Below are positions 22,301-31,344 of a stretch of DNA of 64,000 nt, in pieces (positions within the stretch are counted from its first letter, which is position 1; the number at the start of each line of letters is the position of its first letter). The translations under genes and the position numbers were made by a program. Source of the DNA: Paraphaeosphaeria minitans. Taxonomy: Eukaryota > Ascomycota > Dothideomycetes > Pleosporales > Didymosphaeriaceae. The DNA is taken from positions 310,001 through 374,000 of the forward strand of contig WJXW01000010.1 in assembly GCA_015832175.1 (NCBI GenBank). Direction: 5' to 3'. The notes under the pieces were generated by a model that ran no database searches, was not told the DNA's origin, and saw nothing but the letters and a program-made list of their open reading frames with translations.

Positions 22301-22408
22301 TTGCAACGGTGGATCGACGCGGGTGGGCCCGAGAGCGTGCGGAGCAGAGGACGAAAAGTCGTGTTCGAAACGGTGGCGGATGGCAAGTGGAGGACTGCGA
22401 CACGGTGA
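19342..22408 (+). CDS. F-box/LRR protein with two cyclic-nucleotide-binding domains
   Basis: 961-aa protein in two exons, 19342-21867 and 22049-22408. The 181-nt intron (GTGAGT donor, CATAG acceptor) joins LRELDL to SFCCALSDTATEVL in phase 0; without splicing the repeats break down. CNB domain 1 is at about 60-175 (ILTEGEQGKAMYWLVRGSVR, GAFFGEIGIL). CNB domain 2 is at about 260-395 (DIIKQGTQGRDVFFIVRGEV, GQYFGEVTSL). A low-complexity Ser/Pro linker is followed by an F-box near 562-603 (LLPDSIVIGVFKHLDLCELM). Leucine-rich repeats of the cysteine-containing type (LTLSYCKHITDRSMA, IDLTRCTTITDIG) run to about 930. The layout predicts an SCF ubiquitin-ligase substrate receptor. Whether the CNB folds bind cAMP is uncertain; canonical phosphate-cassette Arg residues are not obvious. 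Confidence 0.92.
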
Positions 22409-22987
22409 CGAAAGGGGGTAAGCACCACAAGCAATGACCCTGGATGATTGATGGGGTCGAGGTACCATATTTGTTTGCATATCATTGTCAGCGGCATGTA
22501 CGAAACACAATATAGAATTGGCGTCTATGAGGATGGTGAGAAGATGGCGACATCTATCATGAGGTGGGTGGGGCGGAAGCGGCCATGCTGTTTGCCTTTT
22601 TTCTTCGTCGTTTCGTGCTGCGTTTGGGTTAGATGATACCAGCCTGCTTTCGTTCCGATCTGGATGCGAAGTGAAGATATGTTGCATTTAGCGCGTCATC
22701 GTTGGGTTGGGTTGGGTTGGGTTGTAGATATTGAATTGTTTAGTCCATGCGATAACGGCTTGTTTGTACTACGTATCCTGTGTGGTGTGAGCTTGAAGAT
22801 GGACGTTGCCATTCGCTTGTTTCGCGGGTAGCACGGGTTAAGATGGTTCGAGGATCGGTGTACCTAGGTAGGTATCCAAGGCCATGCAGTGACAAGGGAA
22901 TATTTACATCATTCATGATTAGCCCATCTACCTTTCTTCGCCCAACTTTCTTTACCCTCCCCTCACAGCCAATGCACGACATCCCCC
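22409..22987. other. Convergent intergenic spacer with GTTGG repeat
   Basis: About 580 bp between two convergent genes. At 22701-22724 there are almost five tandem GTTGG units; otherwise nothing recognisable. Confidence 0.5.
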
Positions 22988-24963
22988 TCACAGCTTCGGC
23001 ACCGCCTCGCTCCCATCGCTTCCCGTGAAATTCACCGCCTTGGCTTGCTGCACCGTCCCGCTCTTGTTGATGATGCGCAGCTTCCTGCCCCTGCTCAGCG
23101 GCTCGTCGTCGTCCCGGTCGCGGATGTAAAACGCCCAGTCGGCCGAGGGATCCAGCTCCGTCTGGCTGTACCCGTTGCCCATCCAGGCGAACCTGTTCCC
23201 GGCGTACGCGACGTCCCAGTCGTCGTGCCGCACCTCCATCATGGCCTCGATGTAGTGCAGCGTGCTGCCGGGCCACAGCGCCGTGATGGGCCCGTCCGCG
23301 CGCCCCTTGTACCAGCTGCGGCACGGGTCCTGCCACACCGTCCTGCGCATGAAGGCGTCCTTGAACGCGACGAAGTCGTCGACGGCGTCCTGCTTGGGCG
23401 CAAACGTCGCCACGTTGTGCGTCTGGAAGCGGTCGATCAGCTTGCACATGTAGTCGGCCTGGGCCTCGATGGCGGAGAGCACGGGCCCGTTGCCGATGGG
23501 GCAGTTGGGTCCCAGGAAGATGAGGTAGTTGGGGAAGTCGGCGGCGGCGATGCCGAAGTAGGACCGGGCTTCGTGGGCCCACACGTCCTGGAGGTTGGTG
23601 CCGCGCTTGTTGACGACGGGGAAGCGCGGCTTGAAGGACGTGTTGAAGCCCGTGGCGCAGATGAGCACGTCGACGGGGTGCTCGGTGCCGTCGTCGCTGC
23701 GGCACCCGCGCTCCGTGATCTCGCTGATCTCGCCGTAGACGACGTCGACGTTGGGCTTGCCCAGCGCTTCGAGGTACCCCACGCCCGGGGTCAGGCGGCG
23801 GCAGCCGACGTGCCAGCTGGGGATCAGCCGCTGCTCGAGGTACGGGTTCGACAGCTTCTCGGCCATCTGCTGGCGGAAGTAGGCTTCCGTGTTGGCGTTT
23901 GTCGTGGTGTCCTTGAGGAAGATGCCAAACTGGCCGTTGAGGCCGCGCTCGACGTCTTTGCGGTACGAGGTCAGCACGCCGGGCTTGGTGGCGAAGTCGG
24001 TGCGTTCCTGGGCGGAGAAGACGTGCTGTTCGAGGCCTTGGACGGGGGAGATCCAGGTGGGCTCGCGGATGAAGGTGGTTACTTTTTGGACGTGGGGTTG
24101 GATTGTGGGCAGGACTTGGATGCCGGAGGAGCTGGGAGTGGTGTTAGGAACGGTTTTGTGTGCAAAGGATGACGAGAGCAGCTACCCATTGCCAATGAGG
24201 CCGACGTGACGTCCTCGGAGGTCTATCTTCTCGTCCCAGTTTGCCGTGTGCAGGAGCACGCCCTTGTACTTGTCGATGCCTGGGATGGCGGGCCATGCCC
24301 AGTTGTTCAAGATACCAGACGCATTTATGAGGATGTCGCAGTGGTCATGGATGGTCTGTCCGCTCTCAAGGTCCTTGATCTGCACATCGTAGCCGCCCTT
24401 TTGCTTGTTCCATGTGGCGCCGCCGACCTGGTGTCGCGTCTTCACATATTTGTGCAGCCCATACTTCCTCGCGAAATCATTGAAGTACGCAAAGATCTCC
24501 TTGGAGCTCGCATACACGGCGCTCCAGTCCAGCTTCGGCTCGAACGACCATGTGTAGTTGTGCGCGGGAACGTCGCACGCGCAGCTGCCAAACCGTCGAA
24601 TTAGCCTTCCTCTCCCAAAGCGGGCGTGAGTAGGTAGATAAGTACCCCTAGGGGCGGTGCGGGAGAGCTAGGAAAAGAGAGCCGAGGCCATTGTCGCACC
24701 ATATTGTCGTAAGCAGCCACAAAAACAACGTACCCGGGATATCTGTTCTCGAACCACGTCCCCGACACCTCGGCGTTCTTCTCGTACACGCTGAGCGAGT
24801 AGTTGGAAAAGTGTCGCTGCAGCTTGTACGCCATCAGGAGACCCGACGCACCCGCTCCAATGCACACGACGCGAACATGGCGCTGAGCATGGATGGGCCC
24901 GCGTTGACGATGCTGAGCATCCGTCTCCGGGCTCGCCGTAGAAGGCACCAAAAAGTCCGCCAT
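22988..24963 (-). CDS. Flavin-dependent monooxygenase, Baeyer-Villiger type
   Basis: 590-aa FAD/NADPH monooxygenase in three exons, 24963-24734, 24584-24186 and 24131-22988. The 149-nt and 54-nt introns each split a Gly codon (GG|C), and the second has a CCTAAC branch. Landmarks are the FAD Rossmann motif GAGASG (36-41), ENRYPGCACDVPAHNYTWSF (the substrate-side loop restored by splicing), the monooxygenase fingerprint region YKGVLLHTANW (FxGxxxHxxxW type), the NADPH Rossmann motif GLIGNGSSG, and DVLICATGFN. Such enzymes insert oxygen next to a carbonyl, turning ketones into esters or lactones, or oxidise soft heteroatoms. It lies head to tail with the SDR at 25623-26467, a pairing seen where an alcohol is first oxidised to a ketone. 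Substrate unknown. Confidence 0.92.
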
Positions 24964-25622
24964 GTCTATACCTAAGTGTCGGGAAGGGGTATCAAGCGCA
25001 AATTCGACAGCTCAACTCAGCAACGTCCCAAAGCGAAGGGAGAGATCAACGCAGCAGCGTGCAAGAGGATCTGCCACTTCGCCAGTTCTTTATAGCAGAT
25101 GCCGTGCTGCCCAGCTGCGGAGTCAGGCGTCTCCGCTCTGCATCCCCCAGGCGAGTCAGTATGCGTGTCTATGTGGCCGGATGTAAGCCCGCTTGGATCT
25201 GGGGAAGACCGGTATGAATCGGCAGGACGCACCAGTCGAGGTGGGTATTACTCGTGCCGGGTCGGAAATGCTTTGGCGGACGGGCTGGGAGAAACTAACG
25301 GGTAGGTAGCGCATAGGGGTCTACACAGTATCTAGTAGTAGGTAGTCTACGGTGCCTAGACTCGCGTAGGTATCAGCACGTCGAGACTTGTATCTTCTGG
25401 GCTCTGGGGGCAAGTTGTCAGGCGATTGAGATTCGGAGAAGGATGTTGGGGATTCCTTGGAGTGTGCCCATCTGTGAAACCGAGGCCTCTTCGCCCTGCA
25501 TGGTTAGATTATGTACTCGTGATTACATGCATGGTAGCAGTCATCCGGGTCGTCAGCAGATACGTGGAAAACGGTCTACGAGCATCATGGTGGGGTAGTT
25601 TTGGAATGAAGAACGGTAAAGG
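24964..25622. other. Intergenic, promoter of the monooxygenase
   Basis: About 660 bp between two minus-strand genes. No gene seen. It contains several short TAGGTAG-like direct repeats near 25300-25360. Confidence 0.4.
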
Positions 25623-26467
25623 TTACTGAATTGTGAATCCACCATCGGCTACAAGGGCCGAGCCAACAACATAACTACTCGCGTCTGAATGCAAGAACGC
25701 GATAACATCGCCTATCTCCTCCATGGACGCGAACCGCTGTACAGGGACCTTCACCCTCTCGTCGTCCATCACGCTGCCCTTATCCATCGTGCTCTCAACC
25801 AGAGGCGTCAGAACGTAGCCAGGACATATAGCGTTGATTTTGATTCCTCTGGGTGCCATCGCAATCGCATCCGCCTTGGTCAAGCCCACCACCGCGTGCT
25901 TGCTCGTGGAGTACGCTGTCGCGGGAACATTCAGCGTCGGCCCAACCTTGCCATACATCGACGCCGTGTTCACAATCGATCCGCGATACGACCTGTACGA
26001 GTCGCTCCACTTGTCCTGCTTCAGCATCTGCCTGATTTGCGCGCGCTGGCATAGCCACACGCCCGTTGTGTTGATGCTCATGATACGTTCGAATTCCGAC
26101 TTCTCTATCTGATCGGTGGTTTTGAGCGCGCCGCCAATGCCAGCGTTATTGAGCGCGTAGTCTATGCGGCCAAACTCTTTGACCGTCTTGTCCACGCTGT
26201 CGTTGACGGCGGATTCGTCTGCGACGTCCATTTCGAATTCCTTGATGCTGATATTAGGGTAATCTCTCTTCAACTGCTGGACGGTCTTGGTGACGGGGTT
26301 GCGGTCGAGGAGGGCGAAAGAGCGGACACCTTGTCGGGCCATTGCGTAGGCGGCATATTGGCCAATTCCTGTGCCGATTAGCAAATCATTCCGCAACACG
26401 ATAGGCGCGTTTAGTTACCAGAGCCTGCGCCGGTGATGTAGGCGACGCCTTTCAGAGAAAATGCCAT
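25623..26467 (-). CDS. Short-chain dehydrogenase/reductase
   Basis: Classical SDR of 264 aa, exons 26467-26419 and 26368-25623. The 50-nt intron (GTAACT donor, CACAG acceptor) falls inside the cofactor loop and splicing restores GAGSGIG. Other motifs are LNNAGIGG, IVNTASMYG (Ser153), TAYSTSK (Tyr169, Lys173), ICPGYVLTPL, and a C-terminal VVGSALVADGG block. Exon 1 is only 49 nt (MAFSLKGVAYITGAGSG), and an unspliced model would lose the nucleotide-binding motif. It lies upstream of and parallel to the Baeyer-Villiger-type monooxygenase, so it may supply that enzyme with a ketone. The pairing is inferred from position only. Confidence 0.9.
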
Positions 26468-27302
26468 ACTGTTATCGTAGACGTCGAAGAACAGACAGTT
26501 TAGGCTAGCTGCACGACTTTACACAGATTGAGGAATTGGAGCTGAAACGATCCGGCGCGATACCTAGGAATAACAGCGCAAATTTCTCTGGATCCTTCAC
26601 CACTTCCACCCATTACACACCCTCATGCGGAAGCTACAAGCTCCAGTTCCGGGCTGGGATACGCGGGACCTCCACATGGCTAGGCCGATGGGGGCAGGCG
26701 GAAACGGCGTAGATAGCATTGGCGTGGTGCGAACTTCGCGGTGACTGGATGTGCTTTGCTGCGGATGTTCGGAGCGGAGAAGCTTGGGAATGTCTGTACG
26801 GCACGCGAGTCACGATGAAGCAGTGGAAGACCAATGGCGAGTCAATCTGTGTAGGAGCACGCCATCGCTTGTCGTTGATGATAACGAAATCCGTCTGTGA
26901 TAGCAAGCGGTGAGCACGCTTCATACGACTTATGGAATGGTTGTTGGATTACAGTATCGGATGTGACTGGGGTGATGCTGTGCCGCACAGATGCGTTAGA
27001 TCGATCTACCCGGGCGAGCCTGGTGCTATATTGAGCAAAAGTCGCACAGACGTGGTGGACTCTGAAAATAAGACGGACTCAGTTTCTAGTTTCTAGGCGC
27101 ATTTCTCATTGCGATAAATCCTTCAATGAAAAATAAAGTCATCCTGGGATTCGCATCTTCCTTGATGCCGCACGCGAGCACGTGACCGCGCGTCTGCCAA
27201 GCCTTCGAATGTTGAAAGCCAGGATCTAGCGTGTCACGACATCAGCGTGGCGCACCACGCATCAACCCCAAACACACATGCCTGCTCTAATACGAGCTCG
27301 CC
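26468..27302. promoter_or_regulatory. Divergent promoter region
   Basis: 835 bp between the SDR (minus) and the 656-aa protein (plus). Short frames occur on both strands but none is supported; no repeat or RNA seen. Confidence 0.4.
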
Positions 27303-29273
27303 ATGCCAACACACCCGACTCGGATCGCACAAACCTCCACCGAGGTCAAGAAGCTTTTCAAGCAGCATGGCTCTGTTCTGTCGGAGCGACAGCAACGCCA
27401 GCTAGAACGCGCCGCCGATTTGGAGAAGCGAGCCGTCAGCATACGAGAGCGAGAGGAGCGCAGCAAGGCGAACAAGAAGAAGCGCGAAGCCAAGGAGAAG
27501 AAAGAAGCAGCACTTCGAAGAGTGGACGGCGCGGGTCTGGCTACTCAGATGATCGGATACAGCCGCACTCAGGCGCAGCTGAAGAAGGGCATGGAGGCGT
27601 TCTTGGGATACAAGAAGAAGAGCGAACAAGACCGGAGGAAGAAAGAACTCGAGGTCACCAAACAGTTGGAGGCTGTGGTGGAAAAAGCCGCCAAGGAGCC
27701 ATGGGACGATGATGCCGACGATACGTTTGATATGCCCGAGCCGAGCAATCGATGCGGAGACCAGTGGATGGACGATGAGCTGGACGACGATACGCTCCTC
27801 GAGCTACACGATCAAGTCGTGTCAGACCCTATCGAAGAACCTACCGAAGCCACCCACCCACCCCAGATCGCTTCCTCAGCACCCATTGCGCGGTCACCGA
27901 GCATAATACAACCGAAAGAAGACGTCGACTTTGTACGCTTACACGGACCGATTAATAAGATGATCGATTCGGTCTTGCAAAAGTTGCCGGAACCTCTGAT
28001 CGAGCTTCTCTCTCAAGATTGCTCTATCAATTCAACCGCGTGGGACCCTTCACCTGCACTGCTCCACAAATTGAACTCACCTGGACTACCACCTCATCGA
28101 CTACGTATCAAAGTTGGATGTGTCGTTACACTTCTTCGAGATCTTAACTGCAGCAGTCAGCTCTCGAAAAGCCAACATCTACAGATACTGCGGGCAGAGC
28201 AAGAACGACTGGAATGTTTGGTGTTGGATGGACAGCTTGAAGGAACGAAAACTATCCTCACCAAAGTGTCGTTCGCTGCAAAGCATAGGAATGAGGATAG
28301 TTTTCCATTCCGGCGCATTCAATTTCCAATACAAGTCTCGAAAGACTTTGTCACCCCAGCCCACAGTCGAAAGCCTTCACTATCCGGTTTCAAGAAGCCC
28401 ACGCCGTCCGGCCAAGCTCTACAACCGTCGAATTCCTCGTCCAAGCGACTGATGCCAACTCCAAAAGCCCCTTTGCAGGCAAATCGCAATCCCAGCTTCA
28501 AGCTACCAGGCTTGCCTGCCTCAAAGGCTAAGCCTGAACCAAGGCCAAAACCTACACGGCCTTCGCCTGCGCCAGCTTTGGACGGCTGGGACGACTTCCT
28601 TGATACTGCAACACAGATCGCTCGCGACCTATCATCGGAGTCCTCATCGTATTGCATGGCGACACCGGAACCCAACCCCACCGTAGTGCCTGCGGCACCT
28701 ATCTCCAAATCGTTACCCCCACTATCAACTCAAGACTTTGACTTTTCATTAGAAGATCTAGATGACTCACCTGTATTACCTCTGGCCGACTTCAATACCC
28801 CGAAGGGGAGACCGAAAGAGCGTGCGCCTTCGCCGCCAATGCGACCTCAACTTTCCAGAACAATACTACAACCCAGTCAGAGGATGGATACACGCCCTGG
28901 GCAACCCACGAAAACCGGTATGCCTTTTGTTAGCCCACACAATCAGCCATCGCTCAAGCGGACGCACCCCGAAAATCCTTGCCAGGCTGCGGTCTCTGCT
29001 GCGCCAAAGAAGAAAGCTGTCGCCACATCAGTCAGGCGTGATGGGGTTAAGCAACACGTCAGACTGCAATCGCACTCGATGGGTCCAAGACAGGTCTTCA
29101 ACACGGCTACTACGAAGGCTGTAAGCAACATTGGAGCGAAACGAAGTACCAGCAACCCACAGACGATGTCACGACCCTCGTTCAGTGAGTTTGGATTGTC
29201 GACGCAAGAGGCGAATTCTTTTTTTGATGACGACGACGACCTTGCTTTTGGGTCGTCTTCGATCGCGGTATGA
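27303..29273 (+). CDS. Pif1-helicase C-terminal-like protein lacking the motor domain
   Basis: Intronless 656-aa protein. Residues about 10-130 are highly charged and helical (SERQQRQLERAADLEKRAVS), a likely coiled coil. Residues about 225-350 resemble the C-terminal part of Pif1/Helitron-type helicases: LNSPGLPPHRLRIKVGCVVT then LLRDL parallels the family's P-PPH-L-LKVG-P-MLLRNL block, and SFPFRRIQFPIQVS parallels FPFxRRQFP. I see no Walker A, Walker B or other motor motif. Residues 350-640 are Ser/Pro-rich and disordered, ending in an acidic stretch (FFDDDDDLAF). It is not an active helicase as encoded; a DNA-binding or protein-interaction role is an inference. The similarity is from remembered motif patterns, not from a search. 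The gene converges with DOM34. Confidence 0.7.
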   Translation: MPTHPTRIAQTSTEVKKLFKQHGSVLSERQQRQLERAADLEKRAVSIREREERSKANKKKREAKEKKEAALRRVDGAGLATQMIGYSRTQAQLKKGMEAFLGYKKKSEQDRRKKELEVTKQLEAVVEKAAKEPWDDDADDTFDMPEPSNRCGDQWMDDELDDDTLLELHDQVVSDPIEEPTEATHPPQIASSAPIARSPSIIQPKEDVDFVRLHGPINKMIDSVLQKLPEPLIELLSQDCSINSTAWDPSPALLHKLNSPGLPPHRLRIKVGCVVTLLRDLNCSSQLSKSQHLQILRAEQERLECLVLDGQLEGTKTILTKVSFAAKHRNEDSFPFRRIQFPIQVSKDFVTPAHSRKPSLSGFKKPTPSGQALQPSNSSSKRLMPTPKAPLQANRNPSFKLPGLPASKAKPEPRPKPTRPSPAPALDGWDDFLDTATQIARDLSSESSSYCMATPEPNPTVVPAAPISKSLPPLSTQDFDFSLEDLDDSPVLPLADFNTPKGRPKERAPSPPMRPQLSRTILQPSQRMDTRPGQPTKTGMPFVSPHNQPSLKRTHPENPCQAAVSAAPKKKAVATSVRRDGVKQHVRLQSHSMGPRQVFNTATTKAVSNIGAKRSTSNPQTMSRPSFSEFGLSTQEANSFFDDDDDLAFGSSSIAV

Positions 29274-29394
29274 TATAATGATGCATGACCTTGGATACCC
29301 CTCTTGTATATGGGCGTTGCGGTGGGGTTCTACGTCACGTTTTGGGTATTACGGCTTGGGTATCAATGCTAGGAAGTAGCCGACGGCTCTAATC

Positions 29395-30618
29395 CTATAT
29401 TATCATTTCTTCATCATTTGCATGCACCCCGTTTGCCACATCCTCCTCCTCCTCGTCCATCTCTTCTAGTGGGTACGTCAATATGGCAGCGACGCTCCCC
29501 AGTGCCTCTAACCTCTTTCCGCTCTCGTGCAAGCTGCTCAGCACCCTCACCTCGCCACCCTCGACGTCTTTGACCCGATCTACCAGTGCGACCCATCGCT
29601 TCCTCTCGGCGAGGTTATGTGATCGGAACAGCGTGTTCGAGATGAGCAGCACGCCGCCTCCCCTGCCGACTGCACCACTCTCCACCGCCCTCTCAACCTC
29701 TCGTGGTCCGTACGCCGCGCGCCCGTCTTCCAGCCGCATGTGCTTCATGAACGTGTCCATGAGTGCGGTTTCGCGGGTGAATTTCGCGTCGGAGAGCTTC
29801 GCCGTGCAGGCCGGCGAGGCCAGCACCTCGGCGAGATTGTGGACGTGTTCACCCGCCGAATGCGCAACCACGATGCTCGGCACCAGCGCCTGGAGGAACT
29901 TGTTCCCCGACCGCACCGCATGCTCCTTGACGAACTGTAGAAACGCCTGCGCGTAGAAGCCCGCGCTCGCAAGCAGCAGCGGCACCGTCTTCTCCGTCTG
30001 CGCATCCCGCTTCGCGCCCTCCATATCCCGCTGCAGCGTACCCAGCAGCGTGCTGTGGAATTTCTCCAGCCCCTTGTTGTGCTGCTCCATGTGCCCCTTG
30101 CCCTTGCGCGGCACGGCCACTTCGACGCGATTCCGCAGGATGGTTTGGTGCTCGGTGATCAGACAGATATTCGCCATTCCCTCGCCCATGACCACCGCCC
30201 ACATCTCCGCTCTGCTGCTCGTATTGCACGCCTCGCTCAGCATCCCCACGGCCACACTATCCCACCCGTCCACCTTCTCGAGCGTAAACTTGCGGTTCAG
30301 CTCCAGATCCAGCGTGTGGTGGCTCCCCAGCTTGACGTGCTCGTTCTCGGAGACCACGCGGCCGGCGACATGCAGCTCGTTGCTTGCGAGGTCGAAGTCG
30401 GTCGACGTGACGGCGATGGTGAGGTCGAGCGCGATGCGCTGCGACGTTACGGCGCCCGCGCCCATGTCTTTGGAGATGCGGCGGATCGCTTTGGCGCGGA
30501 TTTGGTCCGTCGTTTGGATCAGGTTGTACGCGTGCCACATGTCTTCGGGCTCTTCGGGGAGGAGAGTTGCACTGCCTGCGCCGGTTTTTGCCTCGATTTG
30601 CTGGCGGAGGAGCTTCAT
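29395..30618 (-). CDS. DOM34: Dom34/pelota ribosome rescue factor
   Basis: 407-aa pelota homolog, which with Hbs1 splits stalled ribosomes during no-go and non-stop mRNA decay in the cytoplasm. I start at MKLLRQQI, the usual family start, although the frame continues 87 codons upstream. Domain 1 (Sm-like) spans about 1-130 (TLLPEEPEDMWHAYNLIQ). Domain 2 is about 135-270 (ANICLITEHQTILRNRVEVA), where eRF1's GGQ loop is absent as in all pelota proteins. Domain 3 (about 275-385) is the L7Ae-like fold with a family-typical ISNTLFRS. The C-terminus is acidic (EEMDEEEEDVANG). A G9 run at 30654-30662 sits just upstream of the start, in the presumed 5' UTR. Confidence 0.95.
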   Translation of the reverse strand: MKLLRQQIEAKTGAGSATLLPEEPEDMWHAYNLIQTTDQIRAKAIRRISKDMGAGAVTSQRIALDLTIAVTSTDFDLASNELHVAGRVVSENEHVKLGSHHTLDLELNRKFTLEKVDGWDSVAVGMLSEACNTSSRAEMWAVVMGEGMANICLITEHQTILRNRVEVAVPRKGKGHMEQHNKGLEKFHSTLLGTLQRDMEGAKRDAQTEKTVPLLLASAGFYAQAFLQFVKEHAVRSGNKFLQALVPSIVVAHSAGEHVHNLAEVLASPACTAKLSDAKFTRETALMDTFMKHMRLEDGRAAYGPREVERAVESGAVGRGGGVLLISNTLFRSHNLAERKRWVALVDRVKDVEGGEVRVLSSLHESGKRLEALGSVAAILTYPLEEMDEEEEDVANGVHANDEEMII

Positions 30619-31165
30619 TTTGAAGGGGTGCGGCGGCAGGTCGTCTCGTTTGGGGGGGGGGGGTGTAGGTAGCCCGACTCGCATGCGGTGCCTGGGAAAA
30701 TCTGTACCTAGAGCGCCGTGCGCGTTTGACGTGCGCTTTCTGTAGGTATAGTCTATCTCGAAACTAGTGACCTTGGTTGGAAGTCGCAAGCGCGGCGCGT
30801 TGAGGGGCGCCAGTCGTGACGTGGGAGGGGCAGGTCGAGTGTTTATCGATAATACGCAAGCTTTCAACTGCAGGCTCAAGTATCTCCCACAAGAAGGAAG
30901 TCAACCTGCGTAGACTTGACGCAGGTGCTAGAATGAATCCGAAGATTTCAAAACATGTTCAATAGCATATTTTCCTTGAACATCTGTCAAGGTTCGCGTG
31001 CCCGTCATAGGTACCCAAGTTGGCTCGGGCCCAACGTGGACTCGCTTCATCAACTAGGAAGTCGCCTGCAACTCGACCTCGCCACAGAAAGCTCTACGTG
31101 GCTTCATCAGCCACCATCATCTCTCAGAGGCCATACTCGACTCGCACCAAGTTGTTTTTGCTTCG
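30619..31165. other. Intergenic between DOM34 and the tRNA-Thr gene
   Basis: About 550 bp, holding the DOM34 promoter/5' UTR. No supported gene. Confidence 0.4.
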
Positions 31166-31177
31166 TATATATATATT
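31166..31177 (+). promoter_or_regulatory. TATA element upstream of the split tRNA-Thr
   Basis: TATATATATATT ends 31 bp before the first base of the tRNA 5' piece (31208), a spacing compatible with TFIIIB placement for a start just upstream of 31208. It is about 87 bp from the second exon, too far to place a start there. A perfect 12-bp palindrome (ATTTTCGAAAAT) follows at about 31181-31192. Role inferred from position. Confidence 0.5.
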
Positions 31178-31212
31178 GTAATTTTCGAAAATTTTGCCAT
31201 ATTCACCGCCCG

Positions 31213-31263
31213 GTAAGCTCGTCCAATTTCTCAACCTCACGGACCTTTACTAACAATACACAG
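31213..31263 (+). other. Spliceosomal-type intron inside the tRNA-Thr acceptor stem
   Basis: 51 nt beginning GTAAGC, with ACTAAC at 31249-31254 (branch A at 31253, 10 nt from the 3' end) and ending ACACAG. These are the same signals and size as the mRNA introns of neighbouring genes. It splits tRNA positions 5 and 6, where endonuclease-type tRNA introns are not expected in eukaryotes. Removal is inferred, not shown. Confidence 0.75.
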
Positions 31264-31294
31264 CATGGCTTAGTGGTACAGCGTCGCACTCGTA

Positions 31295-31307
31295 ATCCCA
31301 AATGCAA
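31295..31307 (+). other. Canonical 13-nt tRNA intron (position 37/38)
   Basis: Lies one base 3' of the anticodon CGT, the standard place for introns removed by the tRNA splicing endonuclease. Its removal restores a 7-nt anticodon loop and a fully paired 5-bp stem. Confidence 0.8.
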
Positions 31308-31344
31308 ATGCGAAGATCCCTCGTTCGATTCGGGGTGTGGGCAG

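Larger units (their letters stand above)
31208..31343 (+). tRNA. tRNA-Thr (CGU) with an acceptor-stem intron and a 37/38 intron
   Basis: Complete cloverleaf if two segments are removed. The 5' piece GCCCG (31208-31212) supplies positions 1-5. After the 51-nt intron, CA (31264-31265) completes the acceptor strand GCCCGCA, which pairs 7/7 (one G-U) with TGTGGGC at 31336-31342; the discriminator is A31343. D arm: TG then GCT pairing AGC around AGTGGTA. Anticodon stem TCGCA/TGCGA pairs 5/5, loop CTCGTA-A, anticodon CGT at 31291-31293. Variable loop AGATC. T stem CCTCG/CGGGG pairs 5/5 (one U-G), loop TTCGATT. The internal A box (TGGCTTAGTGG) and B box (GTTCGATTC) match consensus and lie wholly in exon 2. 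A 13-nt intron at 31295-31307 occupies the canonical site. Mature length is 72 nt before CCA. Without the upstream GCCCG no acceptor stem forms. Confidence 0.82.

Noticed and set aside
22701..22724. GTTGG tandem run as interstitial telomere repeat
   Set aside because: Filamentous ascomycete telomeres are TTAGGG; this unit differs, is short, and sits between two ordinary genes.
23045..24172. 375-codon antisense frame over the monooxygenase
   Set aside because: Low-complexity Val/Gly/Ala/Arg translation opposite a well-supported enzyme; no motif of its own.
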